The translations under genes were made by a program, and so were the position numbers. The notes under the pieces are model-generated. The model did no database searches. It was not told the DNA's origin and was given only the letters and a program-made list of their open reading frames with translations. Of a DNA stretch of 64,000 bases, positions 34,832-46,271 are shown piece after piece. Location: contig CM075669.1 in NCBI GenBank assembly GCA_037962975.1, positions 244,041,851 through 244,105,850 of the forward strand, in the 5' to 3' direction. Source of the stretch: Clitoria ternatea. Lineage: Eukaryota; Streptophyta; Magnoliopsida; Fabales; Fabaceae. Position 1 is the stretch's first letter; the number at the start of each line of letters is the position of its first letter.

Positions 34832-35945
34832 ACTTTCCTAGATTATTCTTTCCATTGTTAAGCACAAAGCATTTGCATCCGAAAATATGAAAATAAGGGA
34901 TGTTGGGTTTTCTTCCTTTGTAAAGTTCATAGGGAGTTTTCTTTAGAATAGGCCTAATCAAGCATCTATTCATAACATGACAAGCGGTATTTACCGCATC
35001 GACCCAAAAATATTTTACAATTTTATTTTCATTTAACATGGTTCTTGCAAGCTCTACTAAGGATCTATTTTTCCTTTCAACTACCCCATTTTGTTGTGGA
35101 GTTCTAGGAGCTGAAAAATTATGACCAATACCATATTTTTCGCAAAACTTTTCAAAAGATTAGTTTTCAAATTCTCCCCCATGATCGGTTCTTATGGATG
35201 CAATCTTTGAGTTTTGTTCATTTTGGATAACCTTGGCTAGTTTCTTGAATGCATGATATGCTTCATTTTTATGAGTTAGAAACAAGGTCCATGTATATCT
35301 TGAATAGTCATCTACTATTACTAGACTATAGTAATTACCACCAAAGCTTTTGATTTTAGAGGGTCTAAATAAGTCCATGTGCAAAAGTTGTAAAGGCCTT
35401 TGAGTAGAAACAATATTTTTAGCTTGAAAGGATGCCTTTACTTGTTTTCCCTTTTGACATGCATCACAAAATTTATTTTCAAATTTGAGCTTTGGTAAAG
35501 CAATCACTAGTTCTTTAGAAACAAATTTGTTTAAATGGTCTATGTGTATATGAGCTATCCTTCTATGCCATAGCCATGATTCATCCTCTCTAGTCATGAA
35601 TCATTGCACATCATTTGAAGACAAACTATCAATATCAATCATGTAAATGTTATCAATTCTTTGACCAACAAACATAACCTCTTTGTTTAGCTTATTCTCA
35701 ATTATGCAACAATTGGATTCAAATAAAACTCTATATCCTTTATCACATAATTGGCTTATGCTAAGCAAGTTATGTTTGAGTCCTTCAACATATAGTACAT
35801 CACTAATGGAGGTAGAAGAGTTTTTACCGATCTTTCTGATACCAAGTATTTTTCCTTTGGTGTTATCTCCATAAGTGACACTTCCTTTCTTTTTAGGAGT
35901 GAATGATGTGAATTTGCTCATGTCTCCTATCATGTGTTTTGAACA
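34740..35945 (-). pseudogene. B protease C-terminal half and integrase
   Basis: The frame starts at C's insertion point within the protease active site and continues CSKHMIGDMSKFTSF (35,933-35,601). After a stop comes the GAG-pre-integrase zinc domain (WLWHRRIAHIHIDHLNKF ... FCDACQKGKQ, HHCC) and the integrase core: LLHMDLFRPSKIKSFGG (first Asp), IRTDHGGEFEN (second Asp) and TPQQNGVVERKNRSL (Glu). The C-terminal part follows in 35,039-34,740 (WVDAVNTACHVMNRCLIRP). A stop directly after GGEFEN and others break it. Inserts copia cDNA. Confidence 0.9.
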
Positions 35946-35950
35946 CCCAC

Positions 35951-37756
35951 TGATAAGTCTTGAAAAGACTTAATTATTCTACCTTTTATTGGAGTTAATT
36001 CGTTGTGTAAGTGATTAGTTTAGCCTTATTATTCAATTAATTGATAATAATTTATAAATTACATAAATATTGCAAAAGTGTTTTATTTATAGAAGAAAAT
36101 GGTTAAAAACATTAATAAATTAAGAGTTTATTAATATTTATTAATTTAATAAGCAGCCAGCATACAAATGCTAGGCAATTAGTTGATTTTTGGTGCAGGA
36201 ACAGGGCGTACTCGAGAGAAGAGGACAAATCCGAGTGAGAATTCGTAAATCCGACTGAAAGGAATCCACAAGACCGACTGGGTGAGACTTCAAAGGGTTG
36301 ACCGAAAGGAATTAACAAAAGCCCGACTTAGAAAGACCCCCAAGAGACCGACTCCAAAAGAGAACAGGGAACCGGATACTACATGAGAACCCAAGCGTCA
36401 ACTTTAGAACGCTGATTCATTTATCAATCTGCTCTAGCAAGAGCCGAACTCGCTCAAGCGTAACTTCAAAGAACCGAACTCGCCCAAGCTTCGCCATAGC
36501 GCTTAAGCGAGAAAACAACACTGCAGTGTAAATCCGGACTCGCTCAAGTGAGAGTTTAAACTAGCTCAAGCGAGAATCTAGTTTGCTGAAGCATAGAGGC
36601 AGTAACTTACACATTGTTCCTTTCCTCCAACAACACACTCGACACTGATGTAGTTTCATGCTGTTGTCTCTCCTACTGCACCTTAGTAACTTAAGTAGTG
36701 AGCTGTTATTAGCTGGCGCTGTGCTGTGACTAGCTAAGGATGAGCTGGAATCTGTTAGGAGTTGATCTGTAATTAGTTAATTATTCTGTAAGCTATGTAA
36801 TTAGTTAGTTCAGACGTTAACTTAAGTTTTCTAAGTTATCAGTTAAGTTAGTTAGTTAGGTAGAAACATATATATAGGTTGTACATATTCTGTAAAAAGA
36901 GACACGGACACGACATAACAGAACAGAGAACAACATTCATTAAACCCTTCGAACATCTCACTACACATTTTTCTCTCTCTAAATCCTTTCCTCCATGACG
37001 CTCTACAATCCTTCGATGGAACCAAAGTCAATGGAGTTCTAAATCCCTAAGGTTGGGATTGCGAAGGTTAGCAATGGAGTCTTGAAGCTGTGAGCAAGGA
37101 GATCGACTTCTAGATCCTAAGGCGAACAAGCTGAGGAGTGGAGTAGAATTGTTGGATTGACAAATCCAGAACTGATGAAGAACTTCGCTAGTGAGGAATC
37201 ATGGTTGAAGCTTAGGTAACTTCCAGCTTTCTAACTAGTTCAGGCCTAATCAATTTAGGTGAATAGTTAGAGTTCAACCTCCAATTTCGCATTAGATTCT
37301 TAGGTTAATTGAGCACTTAAGGAATTAAGGTTCATTGCTTAAGGATTAGTGTTTTTCACCTAAGGAATTAGGGAATAACCACAAGCGGATTATCCTCTAG
37401 ATTGTTAAGTTCGATTATACTTCAATTGCATGTTTCTTGAGGAAATTGTGAGCCGAAGCAATCCTGACCTGCTTTCTTTTAATCACTTTTCACATTTCAC
37501 CTTAACTCTGTTTCTGAAAATACAAAAACAACTAGAAAACATTAAAATCATAAAAACCGAATGAACTACCTATATTTTGTGTTGGTTCAGCTTGTACTAA
37601 TCCAAGATTGAGGTACTTACCATAATCCCTGTGGGACAATCAAATATTCTACAATTTTAACGACTGGTGCGCTTGCCAAAGTATAAATCCGAGAGTCATA
37701 TTTTGTTTTTACTAAGATTTTCACCACCAAGTTAATGGCTCGGGATTTTAGCATCA
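35951..37756 (+). repeat. C 5' LTR
   Basis: TGATAAGTC...TTTTAGCATCA. TATA-like TATATATAGG at about 36,869-36,876. Paired CGCTCAAGCG-type palindromes lie about 300 bp upstream of it. CCGAGTG and CCGACTG motifs lie at about 36,230-36,330. No gene. Confidence 0.95.
36451..36575. repeat. CGCTCAAGCG palindromes, C 5' LTR
   Basis: Copies start at 36,451, 36,481, 36,500, 36,541 and 36,563; the close pairs are 19 and 22 bp apart. The 3' LTR has the same set at 48,377-48,501, with two decayed copies in the 5' LTR restored to consensus there. Confidence 0.85.
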
Positions 37757-37762
37757 AGTTAA

Positions 37763-37779
37763 TGGCGCCGTTGCCGGGG
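37763..37779 (+). other. C primer-binding site
   Basis: TGGCGCCGTTGCCGGGG lies six bases after the 5' LTR, the PBS common to Athila-type elements of legumes. Confidence 0.9.
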
Positions 37780-37946
37780 ATTGTTGAGTAATATCAACAA
37801 TCCTTGGACCGATACTAGACTGAACCATTTTACTTTTGTTTGCATTTAATACGTAGTTTCACTTTTGTTTTTAGTAGTAGTAGTTTGTTATTTTCGTATA
37901 GATTTAGTCGTAGCTGTGAATTGTTCTTTTGTGTGACATTTGTTGT

Positions 37947-39600
37947 ATGCAGTCAAGGAGCAGAGGAGAGGCTTTCTTCTTTGATCCTGACATAGACTTG
38001 TTAGAACGTAGACTAAGAAAAGAGAAAAAGCAAAAAGAAGAAAAAGAAATGGAACAGAGGAGAGTTACATTAGGTGACTACTCCAGGCCGACTGAAGAAG
38101 GATCGTAATCTAGCATCCTTAGGCCACCAATTTCAGCAAATAATTTCGAACTTAAACCAGCTTTACTGCAGTTGGTAAGAAATGAACAGTTCGGAGGAAG
38201 TGAGGTTGAGGATCCAAATTTGCATCTAGTAACCTTCCTCCAAATCTGTGACACAGTAAAAATGAATGGAGTCCCTGACGAGGCAATCCGACTGAGATTG
38301 TTTCCGTTTTCTGTAAGGGACCAAGCAAAAGCCTGGTTGCAGAGTCAACCGAGAGGCAGTATTTCAACTTGGGAGGACTTGCAACAAAAATTTTTGATTA
38401 AATATTTTCCTCCCTCTAAATATGCAAAGTTACGCAATGAAATCACATGTTTCCAACAAAGAGAAGGTGAGTCTTTGATGGAAGCATGGGATCGGTATAA
38501 AGAGAGTTTGAGGAGATGTCCTCATCATCAGATTTCTGATGTGCAACAGGTAACTATTTTCTATAATGGTGTCAGGCCAGCTACCAGGGTCCTGATTGAT
38601 GCCTCAGCTGGAGGTTCATTAACAATAAAAACTGTAGAAGAAGCCATAGAGCTGATTGACGTTATGGCTTCTAATGAATGTTTGATTAGTGAGAGGAGCC
38701 AAGTCCCTAAGAGAGGGATATTAGAATTAGAAGCACAAGATGCTTATCTGGCTTAGAGTAAACTGATGACTCGGGCTTTGGAGAAACTAAGCATACAAAT
38801 TTTAGAACTCTAAAAGCCGAGTCAAGTTTCTATGATCTGTTGTGATTTTTGTGGTGGAGACCATGAGAATGGATTGTGTGATCCAAATGTGCCTTCTGAG
38901 CAAGTGAATTATATGGGGCAGTAACAATATCAAAGGAATTATCCTTCTAATTCCTTTAATCCTAATTACAGGAATCACCCCAATTTTTCCTGGCAGAAAG
39001 GTCCACATCTGAATCAGAACATCCCACCAAATCAACCCACAAATAGACCACAACAACCTTCTCACCCCCTGTTAAAGAAAAATCCGAACTTGAGAATGTA
39101 CTTTCTCAGTTTATTCAGGCCACTCAGGCCAGTTTTAAGAATCAGGAAGCGTCCATAAGAAATCTAGAAAATCAAGTCAGACAACTTTCTAAACAATTAG
39201 CTGAGAGGCAAGTAGGCAATTTCCCTGGAGATACCGAGGTAAATCCAAGGGAACATTGCAAGGCTATAATTACTAGGAGTGGAAAAATTATTTCTCCATC
39301 TCCGAGTCAGGAAATAAGTTCAAAAAAAGAAAAAGAAAAAGAAATAATACAAGAAACCGAGCAGGATAATAATGAAGCAGAAAATAAAAATGAAACAGAA
39401 AAAGAAAAAGAAAATAAAGTCCATCAAAAGAAAAAGAAAAAGGTTGATCTGATTCTGGAGGAAGCTTCTAAGCTGACTCCTGAAAAACTGAGGAATGCTC
39501 CATTTCCACACAGGTTTAAAAAGCAAATAGAGGAGCAGAAGTTTGCTAGGTTCTTAGAGGTTTTCAAGAAACTTCACATCAATATCCCTTTTGCCGAGGC
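37947..39600 (+). pseudogene. C gag polyprotein
   Basis: The ATG at 37,947 starts MQSRSRGEAFFFDPDIDLLE. The frame hits TAA at 38,106, reopens for the gag core (LRLFPFSVRDQAKAWLQSQP, KFLIKYFPPSKYAKLRNEIT, YKESLRRCPHHQISD, DASAGGSLTIKTVEEA) and is stopped again at 38,754 (TAG), 38,811 (TAA) and 38,922 (TAA). A CCHC-like knuckle, ICCDFCGGDHENGLC, lies near 38,835. After a frame change near 39,065 the linker continues (SQFIQATQASFKNQEASIRN), followed by a Lys/Glu-rich stretch (39,320-39,450), until a TAG at 39,606 just before the protease ORF. Gag forms the particle; this copy cannot make it whole. Confidence 0.85.
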
Positions 39601-39610
39601 ATTGTAGGAG

Positions 39611-42073
39611 ATGCCTTCCTATGCAAAATTTTTGAAAGAATTATTATCTAAGAAGAGGAAGCTTAAGGGGGATGAAATGATTACTCTCACTCAAGAGTGC
39701 AGTGCAATCATTCAAAAGAAACTTCCCCAAAAGCTAGAGGATCCTGGATCTTTTACAATACCGTGTGCAATTGGGGATATTCATGTAGGAAGTGCTCTCT
39801 GTGATCTAGGAGCCAGTATAAATCTGATGCCTCTATCTTTGATGAAAAAACTCAGAATTAATGACTTGCAACCGACTCGCATGTCCTTGCAGTTGGCTGA
39901 CAGGTCCATTAAATATCCCCAAGGGATGCTGGAAGACTTGTTAGTTAAAGTAGATAAATTTATCTTCCCAACAGATTTCATAGTGTTGGATATGGAAGCT
40001 GACCGAGAGATCCCTTTAATCTTACGTAGACCCTTCCTAGTTACTGGCAGAGCATTAATTGATGTAGAAAAGGGTGAACTCATGCTGAGAGTTCAGGAGG
40101 AGCAAGTAACCTTCAATGTCTTCAATTCCATGAAACATCTGACTGAAAGGATGGATTATTTAATGATTGAAGAGATTAAAAGCTACCACACTCCAATGCT
40201 TTTAAAAACTGAGGAAGAGGCCTTACGAACTTTCTTAGAGGATGACTTTGACTCCGAGACTGAGGAGTTAAATGACTCTCACTCAGAAATACTAAGCCTA
40301 CTGGAAGTATTAGAAGTAGGTGATTTTGAAAAAGAAAAGAAAAATGATTTGAAAATTACTGAAGTTGAGAAAGGAAAGGAAATTTCTGAAGAAAAATGTG
40401 ATTTAAAACCTTTACCTTCTCATCTAAAATATGTTTTCCTGAGAGAAGACGACGCACATCCTGTCATTATTAATGCCGACTTAAACGATGAGGATGTGGA
40501 TAAACTAATTGGGGTATTAAAGGCACATGAATCTGCGATTGGCTGGAATATTTCTGACTTGAAGGGAATCAGTCCATCATTTTGTATGCATAAAATTTTG
40601 ATGGAAGATGACTATTCCCCTGTAGTACAGCCACAACGCAGATTGAACCCCATAATGAAAGAGGCAGTCGGGAAAGAGGTGGTCAAGCTTCTTGATGCAG
40701 GAATCATTTATCCTATCTCGGACAGCGCTTGGATTAGTCCAGTCCAAGTGGTGCCCAAGAAAGGAGGAATGACAACTGTTAAAAATGAAAAAGGTGAAGT
40801 CATTGCTACTAGACCGACTACAGGATGGAGAATGTGTATAGATTATAGAAGGTTGAATGACTTCACTCGGAAAGACCATTTTCCCTTGCCATTCATTGAC
40901 CAGATGCTTGAGAGATTATCGGGTCATGAGTACTACTGCTTCCTTGATGGTTACTCGGGTTATAACCAAATTGTGGTTGACCCAAAAGATCAAGAGAAGA
41001 CAGCTTTCACCTGTCCATACGGAATATTTGCTTACAGGCGCATGTCGTTCGGTTTGTGCAATGCTCCAGCAACCTTTCAAAGGTGTATGCTGGCCATTTT
41101 TGAGGACATGGTGAAGAAATTCATTGAAGTATTCATGGACGATTTCTCTGTTTTTGGTAATAGCTTTGATTCATGCCTCAGCAACCTATCTAAGGTGCTG
41201 GTGAGATGCCAAGAAACTAACCTCGTCCTTAACTGGGAAAAATGCCATTTTATGGTTAAGGAAGGGATAGTAGTTGGCCACAAAATCTCTGCTGAGGGCA
41301 TTCAAGTGGACCGAGCCAAGATAGAAATTATTGAAAAACTTCCTCCTCCAATCAACGTGAAAAGAGTGAGAAGTTTTCTAGGATGTGCTGGCTTTTATAG
41401 AAGGTTCATTAGAGATTTCTCAAAAATAGCTAAGCCTTTGACTGACTTGCTTGTAAAAGATCATGTGTTTACGTTTAATGAAAACTGTGTCAAGGCTTTT
41501 GAAAAATTAAAACAAAGTCTAATTTCAGCTCCGATCCTTGCAGCACCTGATTGGTCTTTACCGTTTGAATTAATGTGTGAAGCAAGTGACTTTGCAGTCG
41601 GAGCTGTACTGGGTCAGAAAGTAGGAAAATTAACCCATGTAATTTATTATGCTAGTAAAGTGTTGAACGAAAATCAAATACATTACACCACTACTGAAAA
41701 AGAAATGCTTGTTGTGGTGTATGCATTTGATAAATTTCGTGCTTACTTGATTGGGGCCAAGGTTGTTATATATACAGATCACTCGGTAATCAAGTATTTA
41801 CTAGCTAAGAAAGAATCTAAGCCGAGACTGATCAGGTGGGTTCTGTTACTCCAGGAATTTGACTTAGAAATACGAGACAAAAAGGGAGTAGAGAACTCAG
41901 TTGCCGACCAACTGCCTCGTCTGGAAGGAGAGTCGGATTCTGTTTTAATAAAAGAAGAATTTCCAGACGAGAAGTTGATGGCAATTATCACCGGGCCATG
42001 GTATGCTGATATGGCCAACTTTAAAAGTGCCTCGGTGGTACCTGATGGTTGGACATCCCAAATGAGATCATGA
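39611..42073 (+). CDS. C protease-RT-RNase H ORF (820 aa)
   Basis: A long open frame. Aspartic protease with DLGASINLMP at residues 65-74. A Glu/Asp-rich linker (about 200-270). RT from about residue 325 (RRLNPIMKEAVGKEVVKLLD, VVPKKGGM, MCIDYRRLNDFTRKDHFPLP, SFGLCNAPATFQRCM), with the catalytic box FMDDFSVFG at about 508-516. RNase H from about 653 (FELMCEASDFAVGAVLG, TTEKEMLVVVYAFDKFRAYL, YTDHSVIKYLL, SVADQLPRLEGE). It cleaves gag-pol and makes cDNA. The apparent ATG is probably internal, since related proteins continue upstream into gag; a TAG at 39,606 cuts that link. It ends in stops where D and relatives continue into integrase; a one-base frame change near 42,075-42,100 separates the two. 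Confidence 0.9.
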   Translation: MPSYAKFLKELLSKKRKLKGDEMITLTQECSAIIQKKLPQKLEDPGSFTIPCAIGDIHVGSALCDLGASINLMPLSLMKKLRINDLQPTRMSLQLADRSIKYPQGMLEDLLVKVDKFIFPTDFIVLDMEADREIPLILRRPFLVTGRALIDVEKGELMLRVQEEQVTFNVFNSMKHLTERMDYLMIEEIKSYHTPMLLKTEEEALRTFLEDDFDSETEELNDSHSEILSLLEVLEVGDFEKEKKNDLKITEVEKGKEISEEKCDLKPLPSHLKYVFLREDDAHPVIINADLNDEDVDKLIGVLKAHESAIGWNISDLKGISPSFCMHKILMEDDYSPVVQPQRRLNPIMKEAVGKEVVKLLDAGIIYPISDSAWISPVQVVPKKGGMTTVKNEKGEVIATRPTTGWRMCIDYRRLNDFTRKDHFPLPFIDQMLERLSGHEYYCFLDGYSGYNQIVVDPKDQEKTAFTCPYGIFAYRRMSFGLCNAPATFQRCMLAIFEDMVKKFIEVFMDDFSVFGNSFDSCLSNLSKVLVRCQETNLVLNWEKCHFMVKEGIVVGHKISAEGIQVDRAKIEIIEKLPPPINVKRVRSFLGCAGFYRRFIRDFSKIAKPLTDLLVKDHVFTFNENCVKAFEKLKQSLISAPILAAPDWSLPFELMCEASDFAVGAVLGQKVGKLTHVIYYASKVLNENQIHYTTTEKEMLVVVYAFDKFRAYLIGAKVVIYTDHSVIKYLLAKKESKPRLIRWVLLLQEFDLEIRDKKGVENSVADQLPRLEGESDSVLIKEEFPDEKLMAIITGPWYADMANFKSASVVPDGWTSQMRS

Positions 42074-42104
42074 TAGTAAAAACTTCCTTTGGGATGATCT
42101 ATTT

Positions 42105-43274
42105 TTGTTTAAAATAGGAGTAGATGGAGTGATCAGGCGGTGTGTGCCTGAATCCGAGCAAGAAAGGCTCTTGTGGCATTGCCACAACTCCTATTATGGA
42201 GGTCATCATGGTGCCTCCCGTACAACAGCAAAAGTCTTACAGAGTGGCTTTTATTGGCCAACTATCTTTCAAGATGCTAAAGAGTATGTCAAAAGGTGCG
42301 ATAAATGTCAAAGGAGCGGAGGTCTCTCTGCTAAAGCTGGCATACCTTTGACAAACATTCTAATTGTGGAATTATTTGACGTTTGGGGTATCGACTTTAT
42401 GGGACCCTTTCCTAAGTCGTTCTCCAACCAATATATACTTGTTGCTGTAGACTATGTCTCCAAATGGGTGGAGGCAGTCCCGACCAGAACCAATGATGCA
42501 CATGTGGTGCTTAGGTTCATCAAGAAAAATATTTTCTCTAGGTTTGGAGTTCCGAGAGTACTTATTAGTGATGGGGGTTCACATTTTTGTAATAAAATAA
42601 TGGAAAAAGCCCTGCATCACTATGAGGTTTTACATAAGATATCCACTCCTTACCATCCACAAACTTGTGGACAAGTCGAGCTGTCAAATAGAGAAATCAA
42701 AAGAATCTTAGAGAAAGTGGTCGGGAAATCTAGAAAAGATTGGTCGGTAAAATTAGATGATGCATTGTGGGCTTACCGAACAGCTTTCAAAACTCCGATT
42801 GGCATGTCCCCGTATCAATTAGTATACGGTAAGGCTTGTCATCTCCCTGTGGAGTTGGAACACAAGGCGTGGTGGGCCACAAAGCTATTAAACATGGACT
42901 GTGACCAATCCCAGGAGGAAAGAGTTTTGAAACTCCATGAATTAGAGGAGTTCCGTCTCAACGCTTATCAAAGTGCCTCCATTTATAAGGAGAAAACAAA
43001 GAAGTGGCACGACAAGCGAATTAATAAGAAAGAGTTTCAGAAGGATGATCAGGTTTTGTTATTCAATTCCCAACTGAGACTCTTCCCTGGAAAACTCAGA
43101 TCCAAGTGGTCGGGGCCTTTTACTGTAAATGAGGTTTTTCCTCATGGTGTAGTTGAACTGAAAGACCCGACTACCGATTGGATTTTTAAGGTAAATGGCC
43201 AGCGACTTAAACTCTACTTTGGAGGAGAGTTTGATAGGCAGAAAACCTCCTTGTTACTACAGGCATCCTCTTAG
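42105..43274 (+). CDS. C integrase ORF (389 aa)
   Basis: Open and complete over the integrase. Zinc-binding HHCC (H25 or H27, H34/H35, C65, C68). Catalytic core D97 (VWGIDFMGP), D156 (LISDGGSHF) and E192 (QVELSNREIK), with 35 residues between the last two, the D,D-35-E signature. The C-terminal part includes DWSVKLDDALWAYRTAFKTP, LVYGKACHLPVELEHKAWWA and KLRSKWSGPF. No chromodomain follows. Inserts element cDNA; in life it would be cut from the gag-pol polyprotein. The frame actually begins upstream (WDDLFLFK) and the listed ATG need not be a start. Confidence 0.9.
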   Translation: MFKIGVDGVIRRCVPESEQERLLWHCHNSYYGGHHGASRTTAKVLQSGFYWPTIFQDAKEYVKRCDKCQRSGGLSAKAGIPLTNILIVELFDVWGIDFMGPFPKSFSNQYILVAVDYVSKWVEAVPTRTNDAHVVLRFIKKNIFSRFGVPRVLISDGGSHFCNKIMEKALHHYEVLHKISTPYHPQTCGQVELSNREIKRILEKVVGKSRKDWSVKLDDALWAYRTAFKTPIGMSPYQLVYGKACHLPVELEHKAWWATKLLNMDCDQSQEERVLKLHELEEFRLNAYQSASIYKEKTKKWHDKRINKKEFQKDDQVLLFNSQLRLFPGKLRSKWSGPFTVNEVFPHGVVELKDPTTDWIFKVNGQRLKLYFGGEFDRQKTSLLLQASS

Positions 43275-43690
43275 ATGCAATAAGGTCAAGCTAGTGACCT
43301 TAAAGAAGCGCTCTAGGGAGGCAGCCCTATGTTCCGATTGTTTTGTTTTGAACTTTGAGTCGGAATGAATAAAAAGAAAACTAAAAATTTAGTGAATAAA
43401 GTTTGTGAAGTTTGAAGAAGGATGTCCGAGCTTGATTCTTCTATTTCGCTCAGGCGAAGCACTTGTAGCTTAGGCGAGACGCTGTTGATTGTTGTTTCGC
43501 ACTTAAGCGAAAATTTACTGAGCTTGATTGAGAATAGTACACTCGAATAACTGTTACTTATTCTTAACCCTTCTTCCCGACTGAACTTCACTCGTCATTT
43601 TTCAATAAAATTCCAATTTTTGATGCGAATAAAAAGGAAGACTTTAATAAAGGATTTCTGATCGTTGATTTAATAAACGGGTCAGATGGT
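43275..43690 (+). other. C post-pol region with palindromes
   Basis: Begins with CTCTAGGGAGGCAGCCCTA (the end-of-pol mark also present in D). Palindromes CGCTCAGGCG (43,447) and AGCTTAGGCG (43,467), 20 bp apart, are followed by a single CGCACTTAAGCG-like copy near 43,498. No credible gene. Confidence 0.7.
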
Positions 43691-45250
43691 GAAGGGCGAC
43701 TTATTCCAGTCGGCCTTTTATCACTCGGATTCCTCACTCATCACAATCAGTTTTGTATCCATTAGTCTCCTATTCACTTAGTATATTTTCTTATCAGTTT
43801 TGTATTCATTCGGTTTTTCATCCACTTGGTATGACTTGTACTCATCTATCCCACTCAGTTTTCATTCATTCAGTCACTCTATTTCACTCGCTTTCCATTT
43901 ACTTGGTCATTCATTCTTCCATTCGTCACTTTTTCACCAGATTTTGATTCACTCATTATTTCATGAATGCTGTGTCTTCCGTTTTTCTTTTGCGTTCACT
44001 CAGTATTTCCAGCACTCAGTTTCCTCTATCGTCGTTCTTTTATCCACTCAGTTTTTCTTCTTCTTCTTTTCATTTTTATTCACCCGTTCAATGAATCATG
44101 CTTTCGGGTTCTTTCACTCGTTTTTCCAGTTTTCGACCACTCGTTGTTTGTTCATTCGTTTTTTCATTTCTACCCGGTATACTCCACTCGGTATTCATGT
44201 ACTTGTTATTTCATTCCACTTATTTTCTTTCTCGGTTTTCTTATACTGTATTTTCCTTCTTCATTCACTCGTTTTTCATTCGTGATTGTCACATTCGTAT
44301 TTCTAGTACTCAGTTTCCTGTTATTTAGTTTTTCGTTCACCCGGTGTTCGCATCACTTGGTTTCTCATTGTTTCCATCTCATACAATTCTATTATTCTTT
44401 TATTTCTTCGACCGATTCCTTTCTTGATGTTATTCATTCGGTAGTTTGTTATTCATTTTTCCATTTATTCTTCCATTGGCTTGTGCATTTACTCATCTCC
44501 TTCATCTAGTCAGTATAGCTTTCACTTATCCCATTGACTCGGAATCTTTTCATCTGTTCTTTCCAACCACTAGTCTCCTTCATTCACTTTGATTTGTTTG
44601 TTATTCATTATCTCTACCTCACTCAGTCACTCATTTTTTATTTCCCGTCTCTCCATTCACTTGGCCCCTCGTGCATTCGTTCTGTTCACTTGGCCTTTCA
44701 TTTACTTGGTATTTCATTCATTTGATTTTTCACTTGTGTTATTTTTATTCTTCACCCGAGCTCTCATTGTCATTCACTTATTCTCTATCACTCGGTATCT
44801 TTCTCCATATCACTCGGTCATTCTCATTTCACTTATTTACGCGATCTCTTCCTTTACAGTCTTCCATTCATTGTCTCATTTCATTCACTTGATATTACTT
44901 TCATTCGTTCTTTCTTCCATTCGCTTTTTTATTCACTCGTATTTCACTACAGTTGTTCACTCGTCTCTCATACGTTCTATTTCATTCATCCATTCTTTCA
45001 CTTGTTCTTGTATCTATTCGTCCTTTATTCATTCAGGATCTTTTCCATTCGGTGTTTCATTCACTCGGGATCCTGTATTCATGCACGGATCTTTCATGCA
45101 TTCATTCTTTTATTCACTCGTTCATTTACTTATAGTTTTCATTCGCCCATTCTTTCTTATCGTTTGATCATTTATTCATCTTTCATTTTCTTGTGTCCAC
45201 TTGGCATCTCTTCTCACTCTTACTCGATCTTCTACCTATTCAGTATGTGA
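43691..45250 (+). repeat. Pyrimidine-rich CATTCACTCGG-type repeat block in C
   Basis: About 1.5 kb of T/C-rich sequence built from variants of ATTCACTCGGTATTTCATTC, with about a dozen exact CACTCG. Overlapping open frames here (for example 43,967-44,509 and 44,589-45,167) are low-complexity Phe/Ser/His/Leu products of the repeat and are not counted as genes. The complement (CCGAGTGAAT) is the motif of F's LTR. Confidence 0.8.
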
Positions 45251-45410
45251 GCGCAGTATATGAGTATCTTAAATTTAAATAATAAATAAAAAAAATTAAA
45301 TAAATAAATAATAAATAATAAATAACAATAATATATATATTATAATAATAATGAAGTAATAAATAAAGCTGGAACATATTTACGCGTTTCTTGGAAAGTG
45401 AATTCCACAG

Positions 45411-45418
45411 TATAAAAA
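45411..45418 (+). promoter_or_regulatory. Candidate internal TATA box upstream of C ORF3
   Basis: TATAAAAA preceded by GC-poor DNA, 282 bp upstream of the ORF3 ATG. Between them lies a plausible leader intron (GT at 45,497, AG at 45,660-45,661, 165 bp). Layout-based inference. Confidence 0.4.
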
Positions 45419-45692
45419 CCTTTCAGCTTCCAAACCCTAAGTACCTATGCTAAACTTGGGCTGAAGACGAAAAGACACTTTCTGGTTTCTAAGAAAGGTA
45501 CTATCTTTCCATTTTTTTTCACTTAGTTCGTGCACTTCTAAGTGTGTGTTTATTATCTTCTTGTTTCATTATTATTATTTTTCCACTGTTCATAAGCCAT
45601 GCATCTCACAGTTTTGGTTTGCTGTGTGTCTTTTGGATTTCTGTTCTTATTTTTCATTTAGGTTGTTTATCAGCATTCTTTTAAGATTAACC

Positions 45693-46271
45693 ATGAAAAG
45701 AAGATCACAGAGACTCCTGCAAAAACCTAGACTAAATTTTACAGAAGGAAGTGTGAGAAGAAAGCAAATAGATAACGAAAGGGAAGTGGCAACCATAAGT
45801 ATATCTGATTCTTCTGAACATGTACCCAGTCAAAGTTAAGCTGAAAGGAATGTATCTCCTCTGGTTCAAAGGAATGCATCCCCTGCAGTTGAAGGAAACC
45901 AATCGCCAGAAGTTGAAAATGTTAAAGCTGCTGAAGACCATGTTGTAAAGTTTACAACCAAGGAGTTCGAGCGTCCCAAGCAATCTGCAGGAGCCGGTTC
46001 TTCTTCTTCTTCTAACATTTCTGTAGTGTTGCAGGAATTGCAGGTCATAAAGAAGATGCAACTTGGGATTTATGATCGGGTCTTGAACCACGATCTCATG
46101 CTTAGAAAGATTGCCACGAAACTAAGGGTTGAGCACACGGCAGAAATGGGAGCCCCACCTGATAGAGATACGTGGTTAGCTTCCATTGGATTCAATATTC
46201 CCTCACAGGACGTATCCCAAGCAGCTGACCTCTCACCACCTTCAGAGCAGGACAAAGAGAATGAAGATTAG
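45693..46271 (+). pseudogene. C ORF3, unknown function, one internal stop
   Basis: The ATG at 45,693 has A at -3. The frame runs 192 codons to TAG at 46,269 with a single in-frame TAA at 45,837. Visible features: a basic N-terminus (MKRRSQRLLQKPRLNF), a Ser/Glu-rich middle, a poly-Ser run (AGAGSSSSSNIS), then a predicted helical stretch (VVLQELQVIKKMQLGIYDRV, then MLRKIATKLRVEHT) and an acidic tail. No signal peptide or membrane segment, so it is not a classical envelope. It lies where Athila elements carry an env-like gene. I do not recognise the family. Confidence 0.5.

Noticed and set aside
43753..45250. Several overlapping open frames of 60-192 codons, Phe/Ser/His-rich, looking like membrane proteins
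   Set aside because: They are by-products of the pyrimidine-rich CATTCACTCGG repeat in all frames; no start context, domain or constraint is visible.
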